A stretch of DNA of 64,000 bases, taken from JACKIC01 sp964543795. GTDB taxonomy: Bacteria; Planctomycetota; UBA1135; UBA2386. Below are positions 33,946 through 42,592 of this stretch, one piece after another. Each line of letters starts with the position of its first letter. Within the stretch, counting starts at the first letter, position 1. Under the pieces are notes generated by a model, which was given only the letters and a program-made list of their open reading frames with translations, was not told the origin of the DNA and ran no database searches. The position numbers and the translations under genes are program-made. The stretch is from positions 39,291-103,290 of the forward strand of contig CAZIZN010000021.1 in the NCBI GenBank assembly GCA_964543795.1, given 5' to 3'.

Positions 33946-36033
33946 TCATGGCAGGACGTAGACCTCGACTGCGTTGGACACCAAGCCCGCCCTCAGTTGC
34001 GGCGTGATGCTGACGGCGCACGCAAACAGGCGCAACCCGGAGAGCGACGGATCGGCCGGCAGAACCCAGTTCTTCTGGGCGCGACCGGACGCGTCGAGGA
34101 ATCCGGATAGACCGATCGACAGGCTGACCTGGAACAAGTCGTCCGGAGACAACGGCAACACCCGTCCAGGTGTCGGGTGCAACGCCCCCAGTGGAATGCC
34201 CGGCCACGATTCCCAGGCCATGCCGAGCACCCATGGTTGGCCTGCGTGAGGTGGACTATCGACCTGGATCTGCAGAGTGGCACCCGGGCTCGGCTCTTCG
34301 GGTGTTATCGTGAGACGACGGAACTCGAGGTCGTAGATCTGGTCGTAACCCGCTATGTGCGCACGAACCTTGTCTCGCAAGGCGTCGTACTGCGCCGAGT
34401 AGAAGCCACCTCCGCCAGCTCTCGTACTGGTCGGCTGTCCTGCCCATGTCGCGCCGTCCCAGATCCACACCATGGAATCCGTCAACAACAGCGTGCCGAC
34501 GCCCGGCACGAACGCCAGGCCCTCGGATCCCTGGATCGTCGGCGCCCAATGACTCGCCCAGGAGACGCCATCCCACTCCCAGATCGCGCCGTTGTGGTGG
34601 AACAAAAGGATGAACCTGTCCGTATCGAAGGCGAAGCGTTCGTGCAAGGCGATGCTGATACCGTTCGGCGGCGGTGCGAACGGAGAGAACGTCGAGCCGT
34701 CCCACTTGTGGAACGCCCGCGTGCCCTGGCTGTAGCACACTACTGCTCCATCGCGCGAATCGGTGCCGGCGATGGTCATCTCGAAGAGATGCGGAAGCGT
34801 CACGGGCGACAACGTCCACCCGGTGCCGTTCCATTTCCAGAGTTGCAGCTGCGAGAAATCCTGGCAGTAGATCTCTCTCGTCCCAGGGTGCACGAGGATC
34901 TTCACCCATCCGGAGGGACCCACGGCAGGGTAGTGACTCGACAAGAACTCATAGCCCCGATCGTGCTGCAGCCAAAGCCCCGAGTTGCCGAAGCTGCCAC
35001 CCGCCGCGAAGTACGCATCCCGCCAAGGTAAATGCTCGATCTGGCTGAGACTCGGATAGCCATCGGGCATCGAGCGCACCGACCAGGCGTTGGTCACGGG
35101 GTCCTGGACCCATGTCGATCGGTCGCAACCCAAAGCCACGATCTCGCCGCGAGCCGTGTCGCTGAACATCTTGTCCACGCACGGCGTCGTGAAAGTGCTG
35201 CGGTGAACCAGCTGTGCACCATCCCAGAAGTACTCGGCGCTCGGCCCCGTGATACTACCCAGCGTGTAGATTCTCACGCCTGCACCGAGGGGGTCCGAGA
35301 CGGCCCGGCAACGCAAGGGCACCGTGACGGTGGGGGATCCCACGGCCGGACAGAGTACCCAGTCCGCCCCATCCCACTCGTGCACCGGGGCAAGCGTGGT
35401 GCTCGCATTGCCACCGAAGAGGGCCACGCGCTGCGTCACGGGATTCCAGGCCATGGCCAGATTCCCACCATTCGTCGGTGTTGTGCTCAACGGTTGGATC
35501 TGCGCCCACTGCGAGCCGTCCCATTCCCACGTGTCCGTATAGAGTCCCCCGAACCATCCTCCATACAACACGACGCGTTGCCGCACGGGATCCGTAGCCA
35601 TGGAAACCAACGTTCTGGGCGACGGCCCTGGGGCCATCGCCTGCGCCCAGACCGACCCATCCCACAACCAGGTCTGCGGGGTGTATGAGGGAATCCATGC
35701 ACCGAACAGCAACGTCTTGCCGCTGCTCGGATCCCACGCCATCGCCACGTCCATCGTCATCGGTGGAACCGCCGGCGAGAACGCTGGCGGCACGCGTCTT
35801 CGCCAGCGGCTACCGTCCCACTCGAATGTCGAGTGAGAACTCGCCAGCTCCCCCCCCCACGATACGCCCCGTGCCCGACCGACATCGAAACTCATCATGC
35901 CGTAGTCCGTACCGCCAAGACCGGCCAACGGCACGCCGGGCACACGCCTCCATTCCCAGGTCCCCGGTAGCTGGCAGAGTGCGCCGCAGGAGAGGAGTGC
36001 GGGCACTGTTGTATAGAGAATGAAGTGCATCAT
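33946..36033 (-). CDS. Secreted kelch-like beta-propeller protein (island gene 2)
   Basis: A 695-residue exported protein. The start ATG at 36033 overlaps the stop of the upstream gene (ATGA) and gives a signal peptide MMHFILYTTVPALLSCGAL. Residues ~25-550 hold repeated kelch-like blades with a recurring W-x-W-DG-x-x-W core: TFEWDGSRWRRR, TWLWDGSVWAQA, TWEWDGSQWAQI, VHEWDGADWVL, LWKWNGTGWTL, IWEWDGVSWASH, WIWDGATWAGQ, with hydrophobic VLYGG or LFGG strands between. The last ~110 residues are a separate beta domain. A run of nine G bases at codons 59-61 (SWGGELAS) is a potential slippage site. Probably surface exposed and protein- or glycan-binding; catalytic activity is not indicated. Confidence 0.82.
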   Translation of the reverse strand: MMHFILYTTVPALLSCGALCQLPGTWEWRRVPGVPLAGLGGTDYGMMSFDVGRARGVSWGGELASSHSTFEWDGSRWRRRVPPAFSPAVPPMTMDVAMAWDPSSGKTLLFGAWIPSYTPQTWLWDGSVWAQAMAPGPSPRTLVSMATDPVRQRVVLYGGWFGGLYTDTWEWDGSQWAQIQPLSTTPTNGGNLAMAWNPVTQRVALFGGNASTTLAPVHEWDGADWVLCPAVGSPTVTVPLRCRAVSDPLGAGVRIYTLGSITGPSAEYFWDGAQLVHRSTFTTPCVDKMFSDTARGEIVALGCDRSTWVQDPVTNAWSVRSMPDGYPSLSQIEHLPWRDAYFAAGGSFGNSGLWLQHDRGYEFLSSHYPAVGPSGWVKILVHPGTREIYCQDFSQLQLWKWNGTGWTLSPVTLPHLFEMTIAGTDSRDGAVVCYSQGTRAFHKWDGSTFSPFAPPPNGISIALHERFAFDTDRFILLFHHNGAIWEWDGVSWASHWAPTIQGSEGLAFVPGVGTLLLTDSMVWIWDGATWAGQPTSTRAGGGGFYSAQYDALRDKVRAHIAGYDQIYDLEFRRLTITPEEPSPGATLQIQVDSPPHAGQPWVLGMAWESWPGIPLGALHPTPGRVLPLSPDDLFQVSLSIGLSGFLDASGRAQKNWVLPADPSLSGLRLFACAVSITPQLRAGLVSNAVEVYVLP
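35850..35858 (-). repeat. Homopolymeric tract of nine G inside the kelch-like gene
   Basis: Nine consecutive C on the plus strand read as nine G in the coding strand, at codons 59-61 of the kelch-like gene. A gain or loss of one base would truncate the protein near its N-terminus. It is the longest single-base run I noticed in the window. Confidence 0.9.
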
Positions 36034-38936
36034 TGCGGCCCCGTCGGCGGATTCTGGGCAACCACCGGTCCATCGATCACAACCAGGAAGCTCTGCAAGT
36101 TCCCCTCGAGCGCATTGGCGGCTCCCTGCCAGAGTCGCACCGATTCCGGCCATTCGATCGAGAATCGGAGTGCTGCAAGTTCCGGATTGCTGGTCGTCGC
36201 GATCGCCGTGCTCGGCAAGAGCACGCTGCGCACATTGTTGGCCGGCGTTAAAGTCGTACCGCCGACGCCCCATATATTGAAGTCCGTGATCTGCAGCGGA
36301 GCCGTCGACCAGTTCTGGAAGCGACGAGCTCGGGGCAATTGACCCGTGATGAACGCGGTCTCGTCGAGCCACACGTAGCTGTCACTGGTGGCAGCGTCGG
36401 TGAAGCCGACCCCGGCTCCCGACGGCGCGATGTCCTGCGCCGATGGCTCGACGTAGAGGAAGGGATTGAACAGGTTCAGCCCCGTCCACCGCTCCACGAG
36501 GTTCGACCCGGAGCAAGCGGGCGCATACTGCCAGACGAAGAACGTCGGCGGCGGAGAATAGAGATCGAAACCCTGCAGATGCGGCACGAATTCACCCCAC
36601 CAAGGGTGCACGTCAGGCCGCAGGCATGGAGTGATCTCCGCGGCCGTGGCTCGGTACGCTGCGCCCAGGTCCCTCATCGCCACCATGAGATCCAGTTCCA
36701 GGATCGTACTCGGTGTTGCGAGGGAAAGGTCGGGGACTACGGGCAATGGCTGTCGGCGGACGAGGTCTCGCTGATTGCGCAGCGCGTAGAACGGGCGGGC
36801 AGTCGAGAAGTTCGCGTACGGAGGGTTGACGTAGTCCGCCGGAATCTCGCCGGAGTGCCACGTCACGATCTCGCCGTACGACCCAGGATAGGCCGTGAGC
36901 GGAAACGAGGTCGTCGTCGTGTTCTGGTAGTGCTGCAACCAACGGTAGTCGGGCTGGGCGACGATGGCCGGCAGCGCGGGCACACCGATCGATGGACCGA
37001 GGTATACGAGGCGATCGTTGGCCACCCGGGGCATCGTTTCCAGCGGGTCATTGGTGGGAGGCGGGTAGCCGAGTTCGGGGTGTCCATCGTCGAGACGGAG
37101 GAACGTCGTCGACATCATGCGATAGCCCGCTATCACCAGTTCGCCAAGTTCATCGGCGCCGATGTCGATCGGCTCATGGACGAAAGTCGTTGCACCGAAG
37201 GCCTGGTGATCGTGGATGCGAGGGTTGCCATACCCCTCGAGATCCGCCTGGAAGCAGTCGTGCACCCACGTGCTCTGGCCGGTGAGGGTGCCCGGACGCT
37301 GCACGGTGTTGCCGTTGGCCATCAGTGCCGGGAACGGGCCCCCGAAGCCAACGTCGACGAGCGGGTTCAGCATCGTTGGCACCGCAGTCGGGCCGGGGAC
37401 GGCAGCGAGCATCGCGTTGGGCGCGAGACGGAAATCGAGAGGGGACAGGTCGAAGTTGGGGTCGTTCGGCAGGGCCGATCCGGCCACGACGGAAGCGTGC
37501 GTGCCCCGACAGAAGAGATCGGTGATGAACAGGATGCCCCGCGGCGGACGATTGCCTAGCCCGGACCGGGTCGTCGGCGAGCCGGTCAACGGTGAGATGT
37601 CCCGCCCCGAGTCAGGCGAGAACTGTTGCAGTCCCGTGCGCGGCATCGTCAGCGGGACACCCGAGGCTATACGACCCGCAATCACCGGAATGCGCTGATT
37701 GTAGTTGAACCACCCCGCGAGGGCAGCGTCACCCTCATAGGCGTTCGAGTCGACCAATCCCTGACCCGAAACCACAACCTGGAGATCCTCCTTGGCAACA
37801 CCCTCGAAGGCGCTGTGGATACCGGAGAGTTGAACGCCTGCTATTGCACCCCAGAAGGGCCATGACCAGATCTGATGCGGCGAGCCGAGATTCCGCCGCG
37901 CCGAGTTGTCGCATGCAAGCTGCGGAGATCCGAGCTGATCGACCGTCTCCGATCCATCGAAGATGTTGTTGATCAAATTGAGGCGGGACACGCCGACCGA
38001 GGCGTCGCCTGCGTCAATCTGGCCGCTCCAGAGCCCGAACATGTTCCACGCGAACGTGCAGTTGATGATCGTTGTGCCGTCGTGGCGCGGCACGGCCTCC
38101 GGGATTGGCTTGCTTACATCTGGCTCGGCCGCGTTGACCAGGACGCCGAACACGTTCTTGACGAACACGCAGTTCGAGATCGTCGGGCGGCAGTAGACGT
38201 CATCATCGATGAGGATCGCGGCGCACCGACGTGGGTCCGTCTCGGGGATGCGGTTAAAGACAGGCTGGAAACCGCCGCAGCCGTAGAACGTGATCTTGTC
38301 AACAAACGTCTCGATACCGCTGATCTCCGCCCCATCTATTACCTTGCCGAACACGATCGCGGTCCCGACCTGCCCCGTGTGGATGATCGTGTTGAGAGCA
38401 GACGTCCCGGCGAGACTGACGCGGGGCGGCAGGTGGATAGGAAACGTCTCCCCATTCGCGACGAGCTTGCTGTCCAGATGGTTCTTGGGGGGCTGCGCAT
38501 GAGGGCCTGTCGAGGGGCTCGCGACGGGGGCCTTGTCGATGCTCGGCTGGTAGTCGACCGCGCCCGGCGCGCGGCCGTACCAACCCGGGAGCAGATGGAT
38601 GATGCAGTGGCTCCATGTCTTGCCGGAGACCGCGTCGGTGTGCGGCAGCGGATCTCCTCCCGAAGGTGCCAGCCGGTTTATGTAGTCGATCGCGCCGGTG
38701 ATCGTTCGGAACGGGTATGCCGCGTGCCGCAGCGGTTGACCCATCGTATCGAGAACCGAATGAGGGCCGATCGCGGTCGCAGGGCACTCGAGCGAGCCCA
38801 AGCCATCCGGGTTGAAGAACGCGTTCGCGGACAGCGGCTCGTTGGTGGAGCTATTCAGCGCCGAGGACCAGTCTTCGCCGTAGACAGGATCTACGTAGAG
38901 ATGGATGACATGGTTCGATTGCTGCGCCCGCGCCAT
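36030..38936 (-). CDS. Secreted beta-helix-like surface protein, apparently frame-off at its 5' end (island gene 1)
   Basis: The intact frame from ATG 38936 gives 968 residues. Early text HVIHLYVDPVYGEDWSSALN and the later PFRTITGAIDYINRL, TISNCVFVKNVFGVLV and TTIINCTFAWNMFGLWSG match right-handed parallel beta-helix proteins of the pectate-lyase-like / choice-of-anchor group; the last ~400 residues are unassigned. ATG 38936 has no good ribosome site and starts just before the end of a signal peptide (...AGAGGFVDMARA, cut before QQ). The true start is probably GTG 39031, with AAGGAG eight bases upstream. Between the two lie seven TCTCC repeats that put the GTG in the wrong frame; read as sequenced it stops after 46 codons at 38891. 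Six or nine repeats would join the frames. The stop overlaps the kelch-like start. Confidence 0.75.
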   Translation of the reverse strand: MARAQQSNHVIHLYVDPVYGEDWSSALNSSTNEPLSANAFFNPDGLGSLECPATAIGPHSVLDTMGQPLRHAAYPFRTITGAIDYINRLAPSGGDPLPHTDAVSGKTWSHCIIHLLPGWYGRAPGAVDYQPSIDKAPVASPSTGPHAQPPKNHLDSKLVANGETFPIHLPPRVSLAGTSALNTIIHTGQVGTAIVFGKVIDGAEISGIETFVDKITFYGCGGFQPVFNRIPETDPRRCAAILIDDDVYCRPTISNCVFVKNVFGVLVNAAEPDVSKPIPEAVPRHDGTTIINCTFAWNMFGLWSGQIDAGDASVGVSRLNLINNIFDGSETVDQLGSPQLACDNSARRNLGSPHQIWSWPFWGAIAGVQLSGIHSAFEGVAKEDLQVVVSGQGLVDSNAYEGDAALAGWFNYNQRIPVIAGRIASGVPLTMPRTGLQQFSPDSGRDISPLTGSPTTRSGLGNRPPRGILFITDLFCRGTHASVVAGSALPNDPNFDLSPLDFRLAPNAMLAAVPGPTAVPTMLNPLVDVGFGGPFPALMANGNTVQRPGTLTGQSTWVHDCFQADLEGYGNPRIHDHQAFGATTFVHEPIDIGADELGELVIAGYRMMSTTFLRLDDGHPELGYPPPTNDPLETMPRVANDRLVYLGPSIGVPALPAIVAQPDYRWLQHYQNTTTTSFPLTAYPGSYGEIVTWHSGEIPADYVNPPYANFSTARPFYALRNQRDLVRRQPLPVVPDLSLATPSTILELDLMVAMRDLGAAYRATAAEITPCLRPDVHPWWGEFVPHLQGFDLYSPPPTFFVWQYAPACSGSNLVERWTGLNLFNPFLYVEPSAQDIAPSGAGVGFTDAATSDSYVWLDETAFITGQLPRARRFQNWSTAPLQITDFNIWGVGGTTLTPANNVRSVLLPSTAIATTSNPELAALRFSIEWPESVRLWQGAANALEGNLQSFLVVIDGPVVAQNPPTGPQ

Positions 38937-38980
38937 GTCGACGAACCCGCCGGCCCCTGCAAGACCGATCGCCAGCCTAA

Positions 38981-39015
38981 GGAGAGGAGAGGAGAGGAGA
39001 GGAGAGGAGAGGAGA
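38981..39015 (-). repeat. Pentanucleotide repeat (TCTCC)7 in the signal-peptide region
   Basis: Seven perfect GGAGA copies on the plus strand (TCTCC on the coding strand), with a partial GG after them. They fall 16 bases after the GTG start at 39031 and before the hydrophobic core of the signal peptide. Since five is not a multiple of three, each gain or loss changes the frame: seven copies is out of frame, six or nine is in frame. The layout is the same as the CTCTT repeats in Neisseria opa genes. Confidence 0.92.
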
Positions 39016-39028
39016 GGGACGTCAGACT

Positions 39029-39045
39029 CACCGTATGGGCTCCTT
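39029..39045 (-). promoter_or_regulatory. Ribosome binding site and GTG start of the island operon
   Basis: AAGGAG at 39040-39045 on the minus strand is followed by eight bases and GTG at 39029-39031. This is a near-ideal Shine-Dalgarno arrangement and decides that translation begins upstream of the pentanucleotide repeat. Confidence 0.7.
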
Positions 39046-39076
39046 GGCGAGGGCGCGTTGCCTCCCCAACGAAGAT

Positions 39077-39104
39077 AGGATACTCGACACTCGGTAGTCG
39101 TCAA
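39077..39104 (-). promoter_or_regulatory. Sigma-70-like promoter of the island operon
   Basis: Minus-strand TTGACG (-35, five of six consensus) and TATCCT (-10, four of six) with 16 bases between, lying ~40 bases before the GTG start. It is inside the island and almost touches the right direct repeat, so the operon carries its own promoter. Confidence 0.6.
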
Positions 39105-39105
39105 G

Positions 39106-39130
39106 GCCGGAACAGCCCTGCCGACAGGTC
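39106..39130. repeat. Right copy of direct repeat flanking the low-G+C island
   Basis: Second copy of the 18-bp perfect repeat (39113-39130), extended by GCCGG to 23 of 25 matches with 32260-32284. It ends 28 bp before the start of the carboxypeptidase-regulatory protein gene. Confidence 0.7.
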
Positions 39131-39158
39131 CCTCGGAACCCCGGCTACACTCGCCGCC

Positions 39159-42100
39159 GTGCGACGTCCGGCGATCCTCGTCTCGCTGCTGCTGGCGGCG
39201 GCCGCAGCGGCCTACCTGCTGCTGCGGTCCGAAGCCGACCGACCGGACGGACCGACCACGATCCCGACCGCCCCGGACGCGCCGACCATTCCGACCACCG
39301 GCGACCTCGCGCCTGCGGTCGCCGAGGCCGGCGCGGCGCAGCGGCGCGACGCGACGCCGGAACCCGGAGCACCCGCCGCCCGCTACGCCGTATCCGGCAC
39401 GGTGCTCGGCGAACCCAACGGCCCGTCCGTCGCCGGCATCAAGGTGCTCGCCTACCTCGGCCGACCCGGCGACGACGCGAGCCTCTTCCCCGGGCTGCAA
39501 CCCGGCCCCGGCGGCATGCGCACCGGGCCGGCCTTCCTGCTCGTCGGCGAGCCGATCGCCGAAGCGATCGCCGACGGCGCCGGCCACTTCGCGTTCACGA
39601 CCGCCGAACCGCACCTGCGGCTGTCGATCGAACACGACTTCTACCTGCTCGCGATGCCCGCGATGGTGCACGTGCCGGCCGCGGGCCGCCGCGACGACGT
39701 CGTGCTGACACCGCTGCTCGGCGGCCTGCTGCGCGGCCGCGTGCTCGGCGAAGGCGCCGCCGACGTGTCGACGGTCGAACTGCGCGCCGAAGCCGATCCG
39801 ATGTCGATGCTGCGCGACCCGCAGCTCTTCCTCGGTGCGATGGCCTCGATGCTCGGCCGCAAGGCACCGGTCGACGGCGGCGAGTTCGTGTTCCGCGGCG
39901 TGCTGCCGGGCTCGAAGCTGACCGTGGTGGCGCAGGCCGACGCACACTGTGGCCGGACCGCCGTGCCGCCGCTCGCGCCCGGCGTGGCGCGCGACGTCGT
40001 GCTCGCGGTGCAGCGCGGCGTACAGCTCGAAGTGCAGGTCGTCGACGACGCCGGCGCACCGATCGACAAGGCGCAGGTCATGGTGATCCCTGCGGCCGCG
40101 CGCGGTTCGATGGCGCCGCAGGTGCAGGCCCGACACGGCCACACCGCCGCCGACGGCATCGCGCGCTTCGCTGCGCTCGAGCCCGGCCGTGCGCAGGTCG
40201 AGGCGATGGCGCGCGCGCGCACCGCCGCCCGCGCCGAGATCGAACTGGCCGCCGGCGCAGCATCGCAGCCGATCCGCCTCACGCTCGGCGAAGGCGGCGT
40301 CGTGACCGGCCGCGTGCTGCGGCCCGACGGCGCACCCCTCGCCGGCGCCAAGGTAGCGCACCAGCCGGGCGAGAACCTGCCGATCGTCGGCAACGTCGCC
40401 GACCAGCTCGGACCCGACTTCCTCGCCGCCGTCGCCGAAGGCGGCGTGCCGACCGACGAACAGGGCGCGTTCCGGCTCACCGGACTCGCCGACGACGGCA
40501 CGTTCCTGGTCGTCGCCGCGCACCCCGACTTCACCGCGAACTACGCCGGCGGCGTGCGCATGGGAGCTGCCGGCGTCGAGATCCGCCTCGAACCACGCGC
40601 CGACCTCGTCGGCGCGGTCGTGCGCGACGACGACGGCGCGCCGCTCGCGGACTTCACCGTCAGCCTGCTGCGCACGGCGTTCCTCGTGCTGCGCATGCCC
40701 GTGCGCAGCGAACGGATCGCCGCCGCTGCGGACGGCCGGTTCCGCCTCGCCGGCGTGTCGCCCGGCAGCTACACGCTGCGGGTCGAGGCCGAGGGCTTCG
40801 GCAGCGTCGAACGGACCGTCACCGTCGCCAAGGGCGACAACGACGCCGGCGAACTGCGCATCCGCGCGGCCGCGTTCGTGCGCGGCGTCGTGCAGGACGG
40901 CGACGGCAGGCCCGTCGCGAGGGCGCACGTGCGCCGCCGCCAGGGCGGCATGGCCGACAACCCGATGCTGACGATGTTCCTCGGCGCAGCGGCCAGCACG
41001 CACACCGACGCCGAGGGCCGCTTCCGTCTCGGCCCGCTGCAGCCCGGCCGCGTGCAGCTCGTCGCCTCGGCGCACGGCCACGCCAGCGGCCGCAGCGAAC
41101 GCGTCGAGGTCGCGCCGGGCCAGGAAGTCGAAGGCGTCGTGATCATGCTGACCGGCGGCGGCAGCGTGCGCGGCCGGCTGCTGCTCGGCCCGGGCCGCTT
41201 CCCCGACGAGTTCCTGCTCATGGCGCAGGATCAGGCCACGCAGAACTCGCACGGCGCCGACCTCGCACCCGACGGTTCGTTCGAGTTCCTGCACCTGGAC
41301 CCCGGCCAGTACGTCGTGCAGGCGATGCCCGAAGCGCTGATGCGCGGCTTCGACACGTCGGGCTGGCGGCCCGGCGAGGGCATGAAGCTCGGCGAGATGA
41401 TGCGTTCGGTCACCGACAACGTCGTCTCGCAGCGTTGCGCCGTGCGCGACGGCGAGGCAACCGAGGTCACGCTCGACGCGCGCGAACTCGGCGAAGGCGC
41501 CTTGTGGACCGTGCGCGTGCAGATCGGCGACGAACCGCTCGTCGAGGGTCTCGTCGAGGCGCACTCGGCCGCCGACGGCCGCGTGAGCGTGGCGATGCTC
41601 GAGGACGGCGCCGCGACGTTCGGCAGCCTGCCCGCGGGGATCTACGGCCTGCAGGTGCGCAGCGGCTTGTCGATGGCGCCCGTCGGCGGCCGCCAGGAGA
41701 CCGTGCTGCCGTCCGGCCGCGACACGCACGCGACCACGCTGCGGCTGCCGGGCGGCGAACTGCGTGGCCGCGTCGTCGCCGCAACCGACGGCGAACCACT
41801 GGCTGCGGCGCTCGTGCGGCTGTTCCACGACGGCCACGCCGAGCGCGACGACGCGATCGGCCACGCGCTGACCGGACCGGACGGCGGCTTCCGTTTCACG
41901 GGCCTGGCGCCGGGCCGCTACACGCTCGTCGCCGCCGAGGGCCCGCTCGGCGGCACGGGCTCGGCCTCGCGCCGCGAGGGCCTCGAGGTGCGCGCCGACG
42001 GCACCGCCGAGCCGATCGAGCTGCGTGCGCAGCCGGCCGCGAGCGCCAGCGCGGTCGTCACGACCGACGGCGGCGCCCCGATCCCGGGCGCCACCCTGCT

Positions 42101-42563
42101 CGTCGTCGACGCCGAGGGACGCCCGCTCGGCGCGCTCGGCCTGGCGGTCAGCGGCGCCGACGGTCGCGCGTGGTTCGGCGGCCTGCCGCGCGGCGAGGCG
42201 CGCGTCGTCGGACGGGCGCCCGGCTTCGCGCCCGGCGTCAGCGACGTCGGTGCGCTCGCCGACGACGGCAGCACCGAGTTCCGGCTCGCGCTGCCGCGCG
42301 GCGCACGCACGACCGTGCAGGCGTTCGATCGCGACGGCCGCCAGCTGCGGGGTGCCACCCTCACGGCGCGCTGGAACGGCGGCCCCTGGCTGCCGGCGAT
42401 CCTGCTCGAAGAAGGCCGCAGCGGCGAAGGCGCCATCGAACTCGGCCGGCTCGGCCCCGGCGACTGGCTGTTCCGCGTCAGCCATCCGGCGTTCGGCACC
42501 CAGGAGCAGCGGCGCACGATCGGCAGCGAACCGTCCGTCACCGTCGTGATCGCGCCGCGCTGA
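39159..42563 (+). CDS. Large extracytoplasmic protein with tandem carboxypeptidase-regulatory-like domains
   Basis: A 1134-residue protein. GTG 39159 opens with an N-terminal membrane anchor or signal (AILVSLLLAAAAAAYLLL) and a Thr/Pro-rich linker. The rest is a string of ~80-100-residue beta-sandwich units of the carboxypeptidase regulatory-like (transthyretin-like) type, each with a recurrent G-x-V-x-x-x-G-x-P-x-A/P-G-A-x-V pattern and a closing DGxFRLxGLxPGxY: for example VTGRVLRPDGAPLAGAKV, RGVVQDGDGRPVARAHV and GPDGGFRFTGLAPGRY. Such domains are structural or binding modules; no catalytic domain is seen. It lies just right of the island and was probably divergent from the ECF sigma gene before insertion. 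Confidence 0.85.
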   Translation: MRRPAILVSLLLAAAAAAYLLLRSEADRPDGPTTIPTAPDAPTIPTTGDLAPAVAEAGAAQRRDATPEPGAPAARYAVSGTVLGEPNGPSVAGIKVLAYLGRPGDDASLFPGLQPGPGGMRTGPAFLLVGEPIAEAIADGAGHFAFTTAEPHLRLSIEHDFYLLAMPAMVHVPAAGRRDDVVLTPLLGGLLRGRVLGEGAADVSTVELRAEADPMSMLRDPQLFLGAMASMLGRKAPVDGGEFVFRGVLPGSKLTVVAQADAHCGRTAVPPLAPGVARDVVLAVQRGVQLEVQVVDDAGAPIDKAQVMVIPAAARGSMAPQVQARHGHTAADGIARFAALEPGRAQVEAMARARTAARAEIELAAGAASQPIRLTLGEGGVVTGRVLRPDGAPLAGAKVAHQPGENLPIVGNVADQLGPDFLAAVAEGGVPTDEQGAFRLTGLADDGTFLVVAAHPDFTANYAGGVRMGAAGVEIRLEPRADLVGAVVRDDDGAPLADFTVSLLRTAFLVLRMPVRSERIAAAADGRFRLAGVSPGSYTLRVEAEGFGSVERTVTVAKGDNDAGELRIRAAAFVRGVVQDGDGRPVARAHVRRRQGGMADNPMLTMFLGAAASTHTDAEGRFRLGPLQPGRVQLVASAHGHASGRSERVEVAPGQEVEGVVIMLTGGGSVRGRLLLGPGRFPDEFLLMAQDQATQNSHGADLAPDGSFEFLHLDPGQYVVQAMPEALMRGFDTSGWRPGEGMKLGEMMRSVTDNVVSQRCAVRDGEATEVTLDARELGEGALWTVRVQIGDEPLVEGLVEAHSAADGRVSVAMLEDGAATFGSLPAGIYGLQVRSGLSMAPVGGRQETVLPSGRDTHATTLRLPGGELRGRVVAATDGEPLAAALVRLFHDGHAERDDAIGHALTGPDGGFRFTGLAPGRYTLVAAEGPLGGTGSASRREGLEVRADGTAEPIELRAQPAASASAVVTTDGGAPIPGATLLVVDAEGRPLGALGLAVSGADGRAWFGGLPRGEARVVGRAPGFAPGVSDVGALADDGSTEFRLALPRGARTTVQAFDRDGRQLRGATLTARWNGGPWLPAILLEEGRSGEGAIELGRLGPGDWLFRVSHPAFGTQEQRRTIGSEPSVTVVIAPR

Positions 42564-42592
42564 CCTGCTCGGTTACGTTGCCCGGCCGGACC

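Larger units (their letters stand above)
32285..39112. mobile_element. Candidate integrated island carrying a three-gene surface-protein operon
   Basis: The 6.8 kb between the two direct repeats is visibly poorer in G+C than its surroundings (57% in the line 36001-36060, against 82% in the line 40201-40260, counted by eye). It contains exactly one minus-strand operon with its own promoter, and no integrase, transposase or resolvase. It sits in what would otherwise be an ~80-bp divergent gap between the ECF sigma gene and the carboxypeptidase-regulatory protein gene. Mobility is inferred; it would need a recombinase from elsewhere. Confidence 0.55.
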
